Part shown: positions 41,827 through 51,707 of the stretch, piece by piece
Layout of the letters: each line of letters begins with the position of its first letter
Position numbering within the stretch: the first letter of the stretch is position 1
Assembly: GCF_019455385.1 (NCBI RefSeq)
Contig: NZ_JACOFR010000002.1
Location: 248,001-312,000, forward strand
Reading direction: 5' to 3'
DNA: 64,000 bases
Source of the DNA: Bradyrhizobium sp. BR 10289
Lineage (GTDB): Bacteria; Pseudomonadota; Alphaproteobacteria; Rhizobiales; Xanthobacteraceae
Made by a program: the position numbers and the translations under genes
Notes under the pieces: generated by a model
Database searches by the model: none
Seen by the model: only the letters and a program-made list of their open reading frames with translations
What the model was told of the DNA's origin: nothing

Positions 41827-42213
41827 TTATTGCGAACGCGGCACCTGCGGGCCGGTCGGAGCCGGGGCCTGCTGCTGTTCGTCCGCCTTCTTCAGCGAAT
41901 CCAGGATGCCGCCCGAGGTCGACGGCGCGAGCGGCGTTCCGCCGGCCGGCTGGCCCTGCGAGGCCGGGCTGCCGATGATCGACGAGGGCGCGCGGTTGTA
42001 GCCCGCATACCAGGACAGGAACAGGCTGGTCAGGAAGAAGCCGGCAGCCAGGATTGCGGTGGTCCGCGTCAACAGGTTTGCGGTGCCGCGGCTCGACATG
42101 AAGCCCGCGCCGCCGCCCATGCCGAGGCCGCCGCCTTCCGACTTCTGGAGCAGGACGGCGCCGATCATCACGGCGACGATCATGAGGTGAATGACGATAA
42201 CAACGGTCTGCAT
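41827..42213 (-). CDS. secG: Preprotein translocase subunit SecG
   Basis: A 128-residue SecG with two transmembrane helices (VVIVIHLMIVAVMIGAVLLQ and TTAILAAGFFLTSLFLSWY) joined by the glycine-rich SEGGGLGMGGGAGFMSSRG loop typical of the family. The C-terminal 55 residues form a Pro/Ala/Gln-rich cytosolic tail, common in alphaproteobacteria. It supports SecYEG export and sits between tpiA and pyrG on the minus strand. Confidence 0.94.
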   Translation of the reverse strand: MQTVVIVIHLMIVAVMIGAVLLQKSEGGGLGMGGGAGFMSSRGTANLLTRTTAILAAGFFLTSLFLSWYAGYNRAPSSIIGSPASQGQPAGGTPLAPSTSGGILDSLKKADEQQQAPAPTGPQVPRSQ

Positions 42214-42297
42214 AGCGTCCTTCCGTCACAAGCGGACGGCGCCTGACGGCGGCCGATCGCGCTTCGCGGGGTTTTCCTGAAGTTGCGCGGTGTTACA

Positions 42298-42329
42298 CGA
42301 TCGGAGGGGGCATTGTCACCCCCGATCGG
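42298..42329 (-). terminator. Possible hairpin after tpiA
   Basis: Arms around CGATCGGAGGGGG and CCCCCGATCG form a GC-rich stem with a short bulge, about 25 bases downstream of the tpiA stop and before secG. No U-run follows, so a terminator role is uncertain. Confidence 0.35.
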
Positions 42330-42353
42330 CCCGGGCCGCGGCTTTGACGTTAG

Positions 42354-43109
42354 CTAGGGGCAGCCTTTGGCAATCGCAAGGAAATCGGCCGCTTTCAGGC
42401 TGGCACCGCCGACCAGCGCGCCGTTGACGTTTTTCACCGCCATCAGTTCGGCCGCGTTCGAGGGCTTGACCGAGCCGCCGTAAAGAATCCGCATCCCGGC
42501 ACCCTCTGTCTTGAAACGGGAGATCAGGAGTTCCCGGATAAACCCATGAATTTGCTCGACATCCTTGGCCGTCGGGGTCAGGCCGGTGCCGATCGCCCAG
42601 ACCGGCTCATAGGCCACGACCAGATTCGCGGCGGTCGAGGCATCGGGCAGTGAGCCATCAAGCTGGCCGCGCAGGATGTCCAGGGTTTTTCCGGCGTCGC
42701 GCTGGGCCTGGGTTTCACCGATACAGACGATTGCGATCACCCCGGCGCGCCAGGCCGCCTCAGCCTTCTGCCTCACAAGGGCATCGCCCTCGCCATGGTC
42801 GGCGCGGCGCTCGGAATGGCCGACGATGATGGCGCTCGCGCCGGCATCGGCCAGCATTTCGGCAGCGATGTCGCCGGTATGGGCGCCGGAGGCCTTGGGG
42901 TGGCAATCCTGGGCCCCGACCGCGACCGTCTTGCCCCGTGCCTTCTCGGCGAAAGCGGCAATCAGGGTGGCCGGCGGGCACACCAGCAGGTCGGCCTTGG
43001 CAGCCACATCTGCCGCGCCGTTGAGCATGGCGTCGAATTCGGCAGCCGAGCCCTTCAGCCCGTTCATTTTCCAGTTGCCGGCGATCAGCGGTCGGATGGC
43101 GTCGGTCAT
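42354..43109 (-). CDS. tpiA: Triosephosphate isomerase
   Basis: A 251-residue TIM barrel enzyme interconverting dihydroxyacetone phosphate and glyceraldehyde-3-phosphate. Active-site residues are in AGNWKMNG (Lys), [13 protein letters not shown] (His) and [12 protein letters not shown] (Glu), with the phosphate loop [10 protein letters not shown]. It is divergent from ppiD, with about 220 bases between the starts and no recognised operator. Confidence 0.97.
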   Translation of the reverse strand: MTDAIRPLIAGNWKMNGLKGSAAEFDAMLNGAADVAAKADLLVCPPATLIAAFAEKARGKTVAVGAQDCHPKASGAHTGDIAAEMLADAGASAIIVGHSERRADHGEGDALVRQKAEAAWRAGVIAIVCIGETQAQRDAGKTLDILRGQLDGSLPDASTAANLVVAYEPVWAIGTGLTPTAKDVEQIHGFIRELLISRFKTEGAGMRILYGGSVKPSNAAELMAVKNVNGALVGGASLKAADFLAIAKGCP

Positions 43110-43332
43110 GTCAATGTCCAGCAGAATGAGGTTTGTGCATGCGCTAGCAGAGCTGTCGCGGCAGTTCCAGAGACCAGGGGCTTTTAACCGCAGGACTCAA
43201 GGGCCGCCTGACCTGAGGTTGCGGGGGGAAAGCCGCCACTTTATGATGAACTATCAATTTGGTGACGCGCTTTTGCGGAATCTGCATTAAGACGCGCTCC
43301 CGTTTCCCTCCTGACCAAACAAGTTGGACCAA

Positions 43333-45231
43333 ATGCTTCGAGGAATGCGCAAGGCCTCATCGAACTGGCTCGGCAAGACCATTATGGCCTTGGTGATGGG
43401 CGTGCTGATCATCAGCTTCGGCATTTGGGGCATCGCCGACATCTTCCGCGGCTTCGGGCAGTCCACGGTGGCCAAGATCGGCCGCACCGAGATTTCGCTG
43501 AACGAGTTCCGTCAGATCTATACCGACCGCCTGCAACAGATCAGCCGCCAGTTCGGCCGTCCGCTGACGCCTGACCAGGCGCGCGCCTTCGGCCTCGACC
43601 GTCAGGTGCTGCAGCAGACCATTGCGGAAGCCGCCCTCGACGAAGAGTCGCGCCGGCTCGGCCTTGGCCAGTCCGACGAGCAGATCCGCCAGTTCATCAT
43701 GAACGACCCCAACTTCAAGGGCGTCGACGGCAAATTCGACGCGAACCGCTTCCAGGCCGTGATCCGCAATTTCGGCTACACCGAGCAGCGTTACGTCGCC
43801 GAGCAGCGCAAGGTGTCGCTGCGCCGGCAGATCACCGGCACGATCGGCGCCGGCCTCGAGCCACCGAAGGCGATGATCGACGTGCTGACGCGCTTCCAGA
43901 ACGAGCAGCGCACGATCGAGTTCGTCAGGCTCAATTCGGCGCAGGCCGGCACCATCGACGCGCCCTCGCCCGAAGCGCTCGCCGCCTATTTCGAGGATCA
44001 CAAGGTCCAGTTCCGCGCGCCCGAATATCGCAAGATCGCTTTCGTCGTGATCTCGCCGGAAGAGATCGGCAAGTGGACCGAGGTCTCCGACGAGGAGGCG
44101 AAGAAACTGTTCGAGCAGCGCAAGGACCGGCTCGGCACGCCGGAGAAGCGCCAGATCCAGCAGCTCGTGTTCCCGAATGCCACCGAGGCGCAGGCCGCGC
44201 GCGAGCGCCTGGTCGGTGGGATGTCGTTCGAGGACCTCGGCAAGGAGCGCGGGCTCAGTGCCTCCGAAGTCAATCTTGGCCTCGTAACGAAATCCTCGCT
44301 CGACGCCGCGGTCGGCGATGCCGCCTTCGCGCTGCCCGCCGGTGAGATCAGCCAGCCGATCCAGGGCGCCCTCGGCACCTCGATCGTCAAGGTCGACAAG
44401 ATCGAGCCGGGCACGGAGGCCGACTATGCGAAGCTTGCCGGCGACATCAAGCGCGAGGTCGCGACCGAGCGCGCGCGCGTCAAGGTCGCCGAGCTCCGCG
44501 ACAAGATGGAAGACGAGCGCGGCGGCGGCGCCAGCGTGATCGACGCAGCGCAGAAGCTCGGTCTCACCGCCGTTACCATCGACGCCGTCGACCGCTCCGG
44601 CCGCGCTCCGAACGGCCAGCCGGTCGCCAACATCCCGCAGGGCCTCGACGTGGTGTCGCAGGCCTTCAACACCGATGTCGGCGTCGACAATGACGCGATC
44701 TCGTTCAAGGGCGGCTATGCCTGGTACGACGTGCTCGCCATCACGCCCTCGCGCGACCGCTCGCTCGACGAGGTCCGCGACCAGGTCGAGGCGCGCTGGC
44801 GCCAGGACCAGATCGCAACCAAGCTGAAGGCCAAGGCGACCGAGATCGTGCAGAAGCTGGAGGCAGGCGGCAAGCTAGCCGATGAGGCCGCTGCGATCGG
44901 CGCCAAGGTCGAGAGCGCGAGCGGCTTCAAGCGCGACGATACGCCAGCCAGCGTGCCTGCCGCCGTGGTGGCCGCGGCCTTCCGCACCGCCAAGGACGGC
45001 GTGGGACAGACGGCGGTGACCGGCGGCACCGAGGTGATCGTGTTCCGCGTCACCGACATCGTCGATCCCCCGGTCGATGCCGCCTCCGACGCGGTCAAGA
45101 AGCTCAAGACCAGCCTCGACCAGGCGCAGACCGAGGAGCAGGTCTCCGCCTACGTCAACAAGCTTGAAACCGACATCGGGACCACCATTAATCAGGCCGC
45201 CTTCGCGCAGGTGACCGGCGCGAACCAGTGA
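43333..45231 (+). CDS. PpiD-like periplasmic folding protein
   Basis: A 632-residue inner-membrane-anchored SurA/PpiD-type chaperone and peptidyl-prolyl isomerase-like protein. An N-terminal transmembrane helix (TIMALVMGVLIISFGIWGIA) precedes a SurA-like N-domain and a parvulin-like core (about 230-360, with QIQQLVFPNATEAQAARERL and FEDLGKERGLSASEVNLG). Isomerase activity is uncertain for this family. The ATG at 43333 (MLRGMRKASSNW) is preferred over a TTG three codons upstream. trpD follows after 14 bases, suggesting cotranscription. Confidence 0.92.
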   Translation: MLRGMRKASSNWLGKTIMALVMGVLIISFGIWGIADIFRGFGQSTVAKIGRTEISLNEFRQIYTDRLQQISRQFGRPLTPDQARAFGLDRQVLQQTIAEAALDEESRRLGLGQSDEQIRQFIMNDPNFKGVDGKFDANRFQAVIRNFGYTEQRYVAEQRKVSLRRQITGTIGAGLEPPKAMIDVLTRFQNEQRTIEFVRLNSAQAGTIDAPSPEALAAYFEDHKVQFRAPEYRKIAFVVISPEEIGKWTEVSDEEAKKLFEQRKDRLGTPEKRQIQQLVFPNATEAQAARERLVGGMSFEDLGKERGLSASEVNLGLVTKSSLDAAVGDAAFALPAGEISQPIQGALGTSIVKVDKIEPGTEADYAKLAGDIKREVATERARVKVAELRDKMEDERGGGASVIDAAQKLGLTAVTIDAVDRSGRAPNGQPVANIPQGLDVVSQAFNTDVGVDNDAISFKGGYAWYDVLAITPSRDRSLDEVRDQVEARWRQDQIATKLKAKATEIVQKLEAGGKLADEAAAIGAKVESASGFKRDDTPASVPAAVVAAAFRTAKDGVGQTAVTGGTEVIVFRVTDIVDPPVDAASDAVKKLKTSLDQAQTEEQVSAYVNKLETDIGTTINQAAFAQVTGANQ

Positions 45232-45245
45232 GTTGAAAGCACGCG

Positions 45246-46259
45246 ATGGACGACCTGAAATCGATCATTGGAAAAGTGGCGACCGGCGCCAGCCTGTCGC
45301 GCGAGGAAGCAGCTTCCGCCTTCGACGCCATGATGTCGGGCGAGGCCACGCCCTCGCAGATGGGCGGCTTGTTGATGGCGCTGCGGGTACGCGGCGAGAC
45401 CGTCGACGAGATCACCGGCGCGGTGTCGGCGATGCGGTCCAAGATGCTGACTGTGGCGGCACCGCCTGAGGCCGTCGACATCGTCGGCACCGGCGGTGAC
45501 GGCTCCGGCTCGGTCAACGTCTCGACCTGCGCCGCCTTCATCGTCGCGGGCACCGGCCTGCCGGTGGCCAAGCATGGCAATCGCGCGCTGTCGTCGCGCT
45601 CGGGCGCCGCCGACGTGCTGGCTTCGCTTGGCGTGAAGATCGACCTCAAGCCGGAGCAGGTCGGCCGCTGCGTGCGCGAATGCGGCATCGGCTTCATGTT
45701 CGCCCCCGCCCACCATCCCGCCATGAAGAACGTCGGCCCGACCCGGGTCGAGCTGGCGACGCGCACGATCTTCAACCTGCTCGGTCCCCTCTCCAATCCG
45801 GCCGGCGTCAAGCGGCAGATGGTCGGGGTGTTCTCCAGGCAATGGGTGCAGCCGCTGGCGCAGGTGCTCAAGAACCTCGGCTCCGAATCCGCCTGGGTCG
45901 TGCACGGCTCCGACGGTCTCGACGAGATCACCCTCACCGGCCCGACCTTCGTCTCCGCGCTCCACAATGGCGAGATCAGGAATTTCGAGATTACACCGGA
46001 GGACGCGGGCCTGCCGCGCTGCGAGCCCGGCGCGCTGAAAGGCGGCGATGCCGACGCCAATGCGATCGCGCTGCAAAGCGTGCTCAACGGCAAGCCGAGC
46101 CCCTATCGCGACGTCGCCCTGATGAACGCGGCCGCCGCGCTGGTCGTGGCCGGACGCGCCAAGGATCTCAGGGAAGGCGTCGCGATCGGTGCAAAGTCGC
46201 TCGACAGTGGCGCTGCGAATGCACGGCTGAAGCATCTGATCGCAGTCTCCAACGGCTGA
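45246..46259 (+). CDS. trpD: Anthranilate phosphoribosyltransferase
   Basis: A 337-residue TrpD, second step of tryptophan synthesis (anthranilate plus PRPP). It shows the diphosphate-binding [38 protein letters not shown], and [19 protein letters not shown]. Transcribed with ppiD upstream and trpC 7 bases downstream; trpE and trpG are not in the window. Confidence 0.98.
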   Translation: MDDLKSIIGKVATGASLSREEAASAFDAMMSGEATPSQMGGLLMALRVRGETVDEITGAVSAMRSKMLTVAAPPEAVDIVGTGGDGSGSVNVSTCAAFIVAGTGLPVAKHGNRALSSRSGAADVLASLGVKIDLKPEQVGRCVRECGIGFMFAPAHHPAMKNVGPTRVELATRTIFNLLGPLSNPAGVKRQMVGVFSRQWVQPLAQVLKNLGSESAWVVHGSDGLDEITLTGPTFVSALHNGEIRNFEITPEDAGLPRCEPGALKGGDADANAIALQSVLNGKPSPYRDVALMNAAAALVVAGRAKDLREGVAIGAKSLDSGAANARLKHLIAVSNG

Positions 46260-46266
46260 ACCTGAC

Positions 46267-47088
46267 ATGTCGGACATTCTGACCAAGATCGAGGCCTACA
46301 AGCGCGAGGAGATCGCCGCCGCCAAGCGCGCGCAGCCGCTCTCCGCGGTCGAGGCCAGGGCCAAGGCACAAGCCGCCCCACGCGGCTTCGTGCGCGCGAT
46401 CAAGGCCAAGCATGCCAATGGCGACACCGCGCTGATCGCCGAGGTCAAGAAGGCCTCGCCATCAAAGGGGCTGATCCGCGCCGATTTCGATCCGCCCGCG
46501 CTCGCGAAGGCCTATGAGGCCGGCGGCGCCGCGTGCCTTTCGGTGCTGACGGACACGCCCTCGTTCCAGGGCCATCTCGACTTCATGGTGGCCGCGCGCG
46601 CGGCGACCTCGCTGCCGGTGCTGCGCAAGGACTTCCTGTTCGACACCTACCAGGTGGTCGAGGCCCGCGCGCATGGCGCCGACTGCATCCTCATCATCAT
46701 GGATGCGCTCGACGATGCCGCCGCCAGGGATCTGGAAGACGCCGCCATCGCCTATGGCATGGATGTGCTGATCGAGATCCACGACCGCGCCGAACTGGAC
46801 CGCGCGCTCAAGCTCCGCTCACCGATGATCGGCGTTAACAACCGCAATCTGCGCACCTTCGAGACCACGCTTGCGACCAGCGAAGCGCTGGCGCCGCTGA
46901 TCCCGCGCGAACGGCTGATGGTCGGCGAGAGCGGCATCTTCACGCCCGCCGACATCGCCCGGCTCGAGCGCGTCGGCATGTCGACCTTCCTGGTCGGCGA
47001 GAGCCTGATGCGGCAGGCCGACGTGACCGCCGCCACGCGCACGCTGCTCGCGCGGGAGACGACGGCGCATGCCACGGGCACGCGCTGA
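46267..47088 (+). CDS. trpC: Indole-3-glycerol-phosphate synthase
   Basis: A 273-residue monofunctional TrpC (no TrpF fusion) that closes the indole ring. Active-site residues lie in [40 protein letters not shown] and [12 protein letters not shown]. Its stop overlaps the moaC start (TGATG), so the two are translationally coupled. Confidence 0.98.
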   Translation: MSDILTKIEAYKREEIAAAKRAQPLSAVEARAKAQAAPRGFVRAIKAKHANGDTALIAEVKKASPSKGLIRADFDPPALAKAYEAGGAACLSVLTDTPSFQGHLDFMVAARAATSLPVLRKDFLFDTYQVVEARAHGADCILIIMDALDDAAARDLEDAAIAYGMDVLIEIHDRAELDRALKLRSPMIGVNNRNLRTFETTLATSEALAPLIPRERLMVGESGIFTPADIARLERVGMSTFLVGESLMRQADVTAATRTLLARETTAHATGTR

Positions 47089-47600
47089 TGGCGCGTCAGC
47101 CCGCAAAGGCCAAACCGACCAAGGCCGGCCCTGCCCTCACCCATATCGGCGCCTCCGGTGAGGCGCGGATGGTGGACGTCTCGGACAAGCCCGCGACCGA
47201 ACGGGTTGCGGTCGCGGAAGGCCGCGTCGTCATGACGAGGGCGACGCTTGATCTCATCGTCTCGGGCAATGCCAAGAAGGGCGACGTGCTCGGCACCGCC
47301 CGCATTGCCGGCATCATGGCCGCCAAGCGCACCTCCGAGCTGATCCCGCTCTGTCATCCCCTCGCGCTGTCGAAGGTCACGGTCGACATCGAGCCCGACA
47401 GCAAGCTGCCGGGCTGCCTGGTCCGGGCCAGCGTGAAGGTCACGGGCCCGACCGGTGTCGAGATGGAGGCGCTCACCGCCGTGTCGGTCGCCTGCCTCAC
47501 CATCTACGACATGATCAAGGCAGTGGAGCGCGGCGTGCGTATCGAGGGCATCCATCTCGTCGAGAAGATCGGCGGCAAGTCCGGCCATTACCGCGTCTAG
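47088..47600 (+). CDS. moaC: Cyclic pyranopterin monophosphate synthase MoaC
   Basis: A 170-residue MoaC acting early in molybdenum cofactor synthesis. It has [20 protein letters not shown], the substrate-site [12 protein letters not shown] and the C-terminal [25 protein letters not shown] block. Usually moeA follows directly in related genomes as I remember them; here moeA is about 8 kb away. Confidence 0.97.
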   Translation: MARQPAKAKPTKAGPALTHIGASGEARMVDVSDKPATERVAVAEGRVVMTRATLDLIVSGNAKKGDVLGTARIAGIMAAKRTSELIPLCHPLALSKVTVDIEPDSKLPGCLVRASVKVTGPTGVEMEALTAVSVACLTIYDMIKAVERGVRIEGIHLVEKIGGKSGHYRV

Positions 47601-47609
47601 CGCCCCTTT

Positions 47610-47703
47610 CCGATTGCATCGGAAGCGGGCTCTGGATTGCTCCGACGCGTTTTCTTGACCGAACCGGCACCCGGTTCGCTCGAAAACGCTCCGATCGCAT
47701 CGG
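47610..47703. repeat. Nested palindromic repeat (CGATTGCATCGG type)
   Basis: A 94-base element with outer arms CCGATTGCATCGG and CCGATCGCATCGG and an inner stem where CGAACCGG and CCGGTTCG pair, flanked by CGCGTTTTCTTG and CGAAAACGCT. It lies just 3' of moaC and upstream of the GGDEF-EAL gene. I recognise it as a dispersed Bradyrhizobium-type repeat from memory. It may stop or stabilise the trp-moaC transcript. Confidence 0.75.
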
Positions 47704-47791
47704 TTGCTTTTGCACGCAGCCATTCACGCCGCGTTAACCGTGCTTCCTAACTTCACCTCCACATCGTTCCCGTAAACCGACGGATGTTTTG

Positions 47792-47810
47792 AGGATCAAG
47801 AATTGATCCT
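47792..47810. promoter_or_regulatory. Palindrome just before the GGDEF-EAL start
   Basis: AGGATCAA-GAA-TTGATCCT has perfect 8-base arms and ends 4 bases before the GTG at 47814. It could be a repressor operator or an RNA hairpin over the initiation region. Its polarity is opposite to a FixK/FNR box, so that reading is excluded. Confidence 0.4.
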
Positions 47811-47813
47811 GGC

Positions 47814-50567
47814 GTGTACGCGGCAGCGATCAAGATGATGACGAAATATGGCAGTCGCCTGTTCGACCAGGCTTTCGTGCGCAGCGGACCGATCCGCTGG
47901 CTGGTCGTGGGCGGCACGCTGCTGATCGCCGCGATTGCCGTCGGCGCGGTGCTGATGGCGCAGAATTTTCGCGAGCGCGCGCTGCGCAATTCCAGCCGCG
48001 AACTGGAAAACACGGTGCTGATGCTGGCCCATCATTTCGACCAGCAATTGCAGGATTTCGCCGTCATCCAGAAAGATTTCGTTGACTACGTCCGCACCAT
48101 CGGCGTCAGCGGTGCCGAGGATTATCGCAAGCGGCTTTCCGGCCAGAACATCCACCTGATGCTGCGCTCGAAGATCGAGGCACTGCCTTATATGGGCGGC
48201 GTCAACGTCATCGACGCCGAAGGCAATCTGGTCAACTCGTCGACGACATGGCCTGTCCCGAAGATCAACTTCGCCGATCGCGCCTATTTCCGCACCTTTC
48301 GCTACGATCCTCATTCGCCCGAAATCCTGATCGAGCCGCTGCACAGCCGCGTCTCCGGCGCCTGGACGATTGTCATCGTGCGCAAGATCGTCGGACCGAA
48401 CGGCGAGTTTCTGGGCGCCGTCGGACGCGGCATCGAGCCGGCCAATTTCGAGAAATTCTTCGAGTCCGTCGTGCTCGGCGAAGGCGCGACGATCTCCATG
48501 CTGCATCGTGACGGCACGCTGCTCGCGCGCTACCCGCATTCCGGCGAATTGATGGGACGCAATTTCAGGAACGGCCCGTTCGAGCAGCAGCGCGTGTTCG
48601 GGCTCGACCACTTCGCGGGGCGCTTCATGAGCCCGGTCGACGGCGAGGACCGGCTGATCTCGGCCCGAGCCCTGCCCCACTTCCCGATCCTGATGATGGC
48701 CACCACCACGCGCGCTGCGGCCCTGGCGGACTGGCGCGAGCAGATCGGCATCCTGATCTCGGTCGCCGCCTCCTCCGCCCTCGCCATCGCCGGCGTGCTG
48801 ATCGCGATCGTGCGCAAGCTGCTCGAGCAGCACCGCCTCTCGCGGGAGCGGCTGACGCTGGAAAAGCAGCGCCTCGACCGCGCCGTCAACAACATGACCC
48901 AGGGCTTGTTGCTGTTCGACGCCGAGCGGCGGCTCGTGGTGTGCAACCAGCGCTATATCGAGATGTACGGCCTGTCGCCTGACGTGGTGAAGCCCGGCTG
49001 CAGCTTCCGCGACATCATCGCCCATCGCAAGACGACCGGCTCCTTCACCGGCGACGTCGACGACTATGTCGCGCGCGTGCTGCGCGACATCCATCTGCGC
49101 AACTCCATGGTGGTCGACACCGCCGACGGGCGCTCGATCCACATCCTCAACGAACCGCTCACGGACGGCGGCTGGGTGGCAACGCACGAGGACATCACCG
49201 AGCGCCGGCGCATCGAGGCGCGCATCACCCACCTTGCTCATTACGACGCACTCACCGACCTGCCCAACCGCGCTATGTTCCACGAACATCTGCGGCAGGA
49301 GCTCGGCGCGCTCGCCGAGGGCGAAGAGATCGCGGTGCATTACATCGACATCGACGAGTTCAAGGGCGTCAACGACGCGCTCGGCCATCTCGTCGGCGAC
49401 GAGCTGCTGAAGTCGGTCGCAGCGAAGCTCAGCTTCTGCGCGGGCCCCACGGATTTCGTCGCCCGGCTCGGCGGTGACGAATTCGCCATCGTGCAGAGCG
49501 CGGTGACGGCGCATGAGCAGGTGACCGATCTCGTCGCCCGGGTCTTCCACGCCATCCGTACGCCGTTCGACTGCATGGGGCATCATCTGACCACCGATGC
49601 CAGTATCGGCATCGCGCTGGCGCCCGAGCACGGCACGGCGCTGGACCAGATCCTGAAGAATGCCGACATGGCGATGTACGCCGCCAAATCCGCCGGGCGC
49701 CGCACCTACCGCTTCTTCGAGCCGGAGATGGACGCCAAGGTCCGCGAGCGGCGGCAGCTCGAGATCGACCTGCGTCACGCCATCGCCCAAAGCGGGCGTG
49801 AAGGCGGCCTCGAGGTCTATTACCAGCCCTGTCTGGGCCTCAAGGACGACCGCATCACCGGCTGCGAGGCGCTGGTGCGCTGGCGCCATCCCGAGCGCGG
49901 CTGGGTCTCGCCGGCCGAGTTCATCCCGATCGCGGAGGACACCGGGCTAATCAACGAGATCGGCGAATGGGTGCTGGCGACCGCCTGCCGTGACGCGGCA
50001 GGCTGGCCCGACGACATCCGCCTCGCCGTCAACGTCTCGCCGGTGCAGTTCAAGAGCGGCACGCTGGCGCTGAAGATCATGGCGGCGCTCGCCGCTTCCA
50101 ACCTGCCGGCGAGCCGGCTCGAGCTCGAGATCACCGAGGCCGTGCTGATCCGCGACGATGACATGGCGCTTGCGATCCTGCACCAGCTCCGCGCCATCGG
50201 CGTGCGCATCGCGCTCGACGATTTCGGCACCGGCTATTCCTCACTGAGCTATCTGCACCGCTTCCCGTTCGACAAGATCAAGATCGACCGCTGCTTCGTC
50301 AACGACATCGCTGGCCCCGATGGCTCCGCCAGCATCGTTCAGGCCGTCGTCAACCTCGCGACCGCCCGCCGCATGACCACCACGGCCGAGGGCGTCGAGA
50401 CCGAGGAACAGCAGCGCCTGTTGCGTACGCTCGGCTGCTCCGAGATGCAGGGCTATCTGTTCAGCGCCGCAAAGCCAGCCGACAAAATGCTCGAGCTGTT
50501 CGCGCTGCATCGCAGCCGGCTTGCCAAGCGCGCCGGCGGGGAAAGCCGAAGGCGCGAGGCGAGTTAG
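47814..50567 (+). CDS. Cache-PAS-GGDEF-EAL cyclic di-GMP enzyme
   Basis: A 917-residue membrane protein. Transmembrane helix 1 (about 27-49), a periplasmic Cache-type sensor of about 260 residues and helix 2 (about 310-330) precede a PAS domain (about 350-460). A GGDEF domain with intact LGGDEFAIV (about residue 555) and an EAL domain with GCEALVRWRHPE (about 684) and DDFGTGYSSLSYLHRFPFD complete it. Both catalytic signatures are intact, so it may make and degrade c-di-GMP. The start is GTG 47814 or ATG 47835; neither has a strong ribosome-binding site. Confidence 0.93.
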   Translation: MYAAAIKMMTKYGSRLFDQAFVRSGPIRWLVVGGTLLIAAIAVGAVLMAQNFRERALRNSSRELENTVLMLAHHFDQQLQDFAVIQKDFVDYVRTIGVSGAEDYRKRLSGQNIHLMLRSKIEALPYMGGVNVIDAEGNLVNSSTTWPVPKINFADRAYFRTFRYDPHSPEILIEPLHSRVSGAWTIVIVRKIVGPNGEFLGAVGRGIEPANFEKFFESVVLGEGATISMLHRDGTLLARYPHSGELMGRNFRNGPFEQQRVFGLDHFAGRFMSPVDGEDRLISARALPHFPILMMATTTRAAALADWREQIGILISVAASSALAIAGVLIAIVRKLLEQHRLSRERLTLEKQRLDRAVNNMTQGLLLFDAERRLVVCNQRYIEMYGLSPDVVKPGCSFRDIIAHRKTTGSFTGDVDDYVARVLRDIHLRNSMVVDTADGRSIHILNEPLTDGGWVATHEDITERRRIEARITHLAHYDALTDLPNRAMFHEHLRQELGALAEGEEIAVHYIDIDEFKGVNDALGHLVGDELLKSVAAKLSFCAGPTDFVARLGGDEFAIVQSAVTAHEQVTDLVARVFHAIRTPFDCMGHHLTTDASIGIALAPEHGTALDQILKNADMAMYAAKSAGRRTYRFFEPEMDAKVRERRQLEIDLRHAIAQSGREGGLEVYYQPCLGLKDDRITGCEALVRWRHPERGWVSPAEFIPIAEDTGLINEIGEWVLATACRDAAGWPDDIRLAVNVSPVQFKSGTLALKIMAALAASNLPASRLELEITEAVLIRDDDMALAILHQLRAIGVRIALDDFGTGYSSLSYLHRFPFDKIKIDRCFVNDIAGPDGSASIVQAVVNLATARRMTTTAEGVETEEQQRLLRTLGCSEMQGYLFSAAKPADKMLELFALHRSRLAKRAGGESRRREAS

Positions 50568-50876
50568 GTCTCAGCCGGCCCGCCGCGCTTGACGGTGACA
50601 CCAGGCCAAAGTATTTCAGCATTTGCAGCTGCCGCGACGCCGCTGCCGTAGGCGTTACCGTCATCCAACGCGTCCCTTGTCGAGAGGAACCCAGCTGGGA
50701 GATCTCGATTCACGAGACGCCACGGTCATGCCATCCATCTCCCTGTTTGCGGCCAATCATCCATTCAAGACATCGGTCCCGACGCGGCTCGTCCGCGCCG
50801 CGACGTCCGTGGTCTTGCTTGCCCCAGCAGGGATTTTCCGGGTTGCCGCGGCTCTCAACTCCATTGAGAGGCAACC
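50568..50876. other. 309-base gap before the SDR gene
   Basis: No confident gene. A 50-codon frame from ATG 50728 (MPSISLFAANHPF...) ends at 50880 and overlaps the SDR start by 4 bases (ATGA). GC at its third positions is moderately high, but it has no good ribosome-binding site or recognised family, so it is noted only as a possible leader. No clear promoter was placed. Confidence 0.4.
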
Positions 50877-51632
50877 ATGAAGATGACTGGCAACACGATC
50901 CTCATCACCGGCGGCACCAGCGGCATCGGCCGCGCGCTGGCTGAGGCTTTCCACGACCGCGGCAATCGCGTCATCGTCACGGGACGACGGCAGACGCTGC
51001 TCGATCAGATCACGGCTGAACGCCCTGATATGGTTGGCCTGCCGCTCGACCTCGACGATCCCGCGAGCCTGCAGCGCCTGTCGGCTGACATGCGCGAGCG
51101 CTTCCCCGAGCTCAACGTCCTGATCGCCAATGCCGGCATCTCGCGCAGCGAGGACATGACCGCGAACGGATGGGATGCCTCGGACGCCGAGGCCATCGTC
51201 AAGACCAACATTCTCGGTGTGCTGCGCGTGACGGCGGCGTTCCTACCGCTCCTGAAGGGACGGCCGGACGCGACGATCATCGCGACCAGCTCGAACCTCG
51301 CCTTCGTGCCGCGTGCCGATTTCCCGGCCTACTGCGCCAGCAAGGCGTTCCTGCACTCCTGGCTGCAGTCGCTGCGGCACCAGTTGCGCAGGATTCCGGT
51401 GGAGGTGCTGGAGCTCGCACCGCCCTATGTGCAGACCGAGCTGACGGGCACGCAGCAGGCCAGCGACGCACGCGCGATGCCGCTCGATGCGTATGTCGCG
51501 GAGGTCATGCAGTTGCTGGAGCTGCGCGTTCATCCCCGCGACGAGGTGCTGGTCGAGCGTGACCGGGCCCGCCGCTGGGCCGAGCGCGACGGCCGCTACG
51601 AGGCGACGTTCGCGGCGATGAATCCGAGCTGA
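50877..51632 (+). CDS. SDR-family oxidoreductase (DltE-like)
   Basis: A 251-residue classical short-chain dehydrogenase. It has the cofactor loop ITGGTSGIGRALAEAF, NAG in LIANAGISRSED, and the active-site Ser/Tyr/Lys in SSNLAFVPRADFPAYCASKA. An Arg-rich residue pair after strand 2 (TGRRQTLL) suggests NADPH. It resembles the DltE-type group of uncharacterised SDRs. Substrate unknown. Start at 50877 with GAGAGG about six bases upstream. Confidence 0.93.
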   Translation: MKMTGNTILITGGTSGIGRALAEAFHDRGNRVIVTGRRQTLLDQITAERPDMVGLPLDLDDPASLQRLSADMRERFPELNVLIANAGISRSEDMTANGWDASDAEAIVKTNILGVLRVTAAFLPLLKGRPDATIIATSSNLAFVPRADFPAYCASKAFLHSWLQSLRHQLRRIPVEVLELAPPYVQTELTGTQQASDARAMPLDAYVAEVMQLLELRVHPRDEVLVERDRARRWAERDGRYEATFAAMNPS

Positions 51633-51707
51633 GACCGCATCCTGAAACGAAATCGCCCGGGAGCGGTGATCCACTCCCGGGCGATCGATGTCTCCAAGTG
51701 CGACGGC

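Noticed and set aside
47792-47810. Reading the palindrome before the GGDEF-EAL gene as a FixK/FNR box
   Set aside because: The half-sites are ATCAA...TTGAT, the reverse of the required TTGAT...ATCAA order.
50728-50880. 50-codon frame overlapping the SDR start by ATGA
   Set aside because: No good ribosome-binding site, no family, only moderate codon bias; not reported as a gene.
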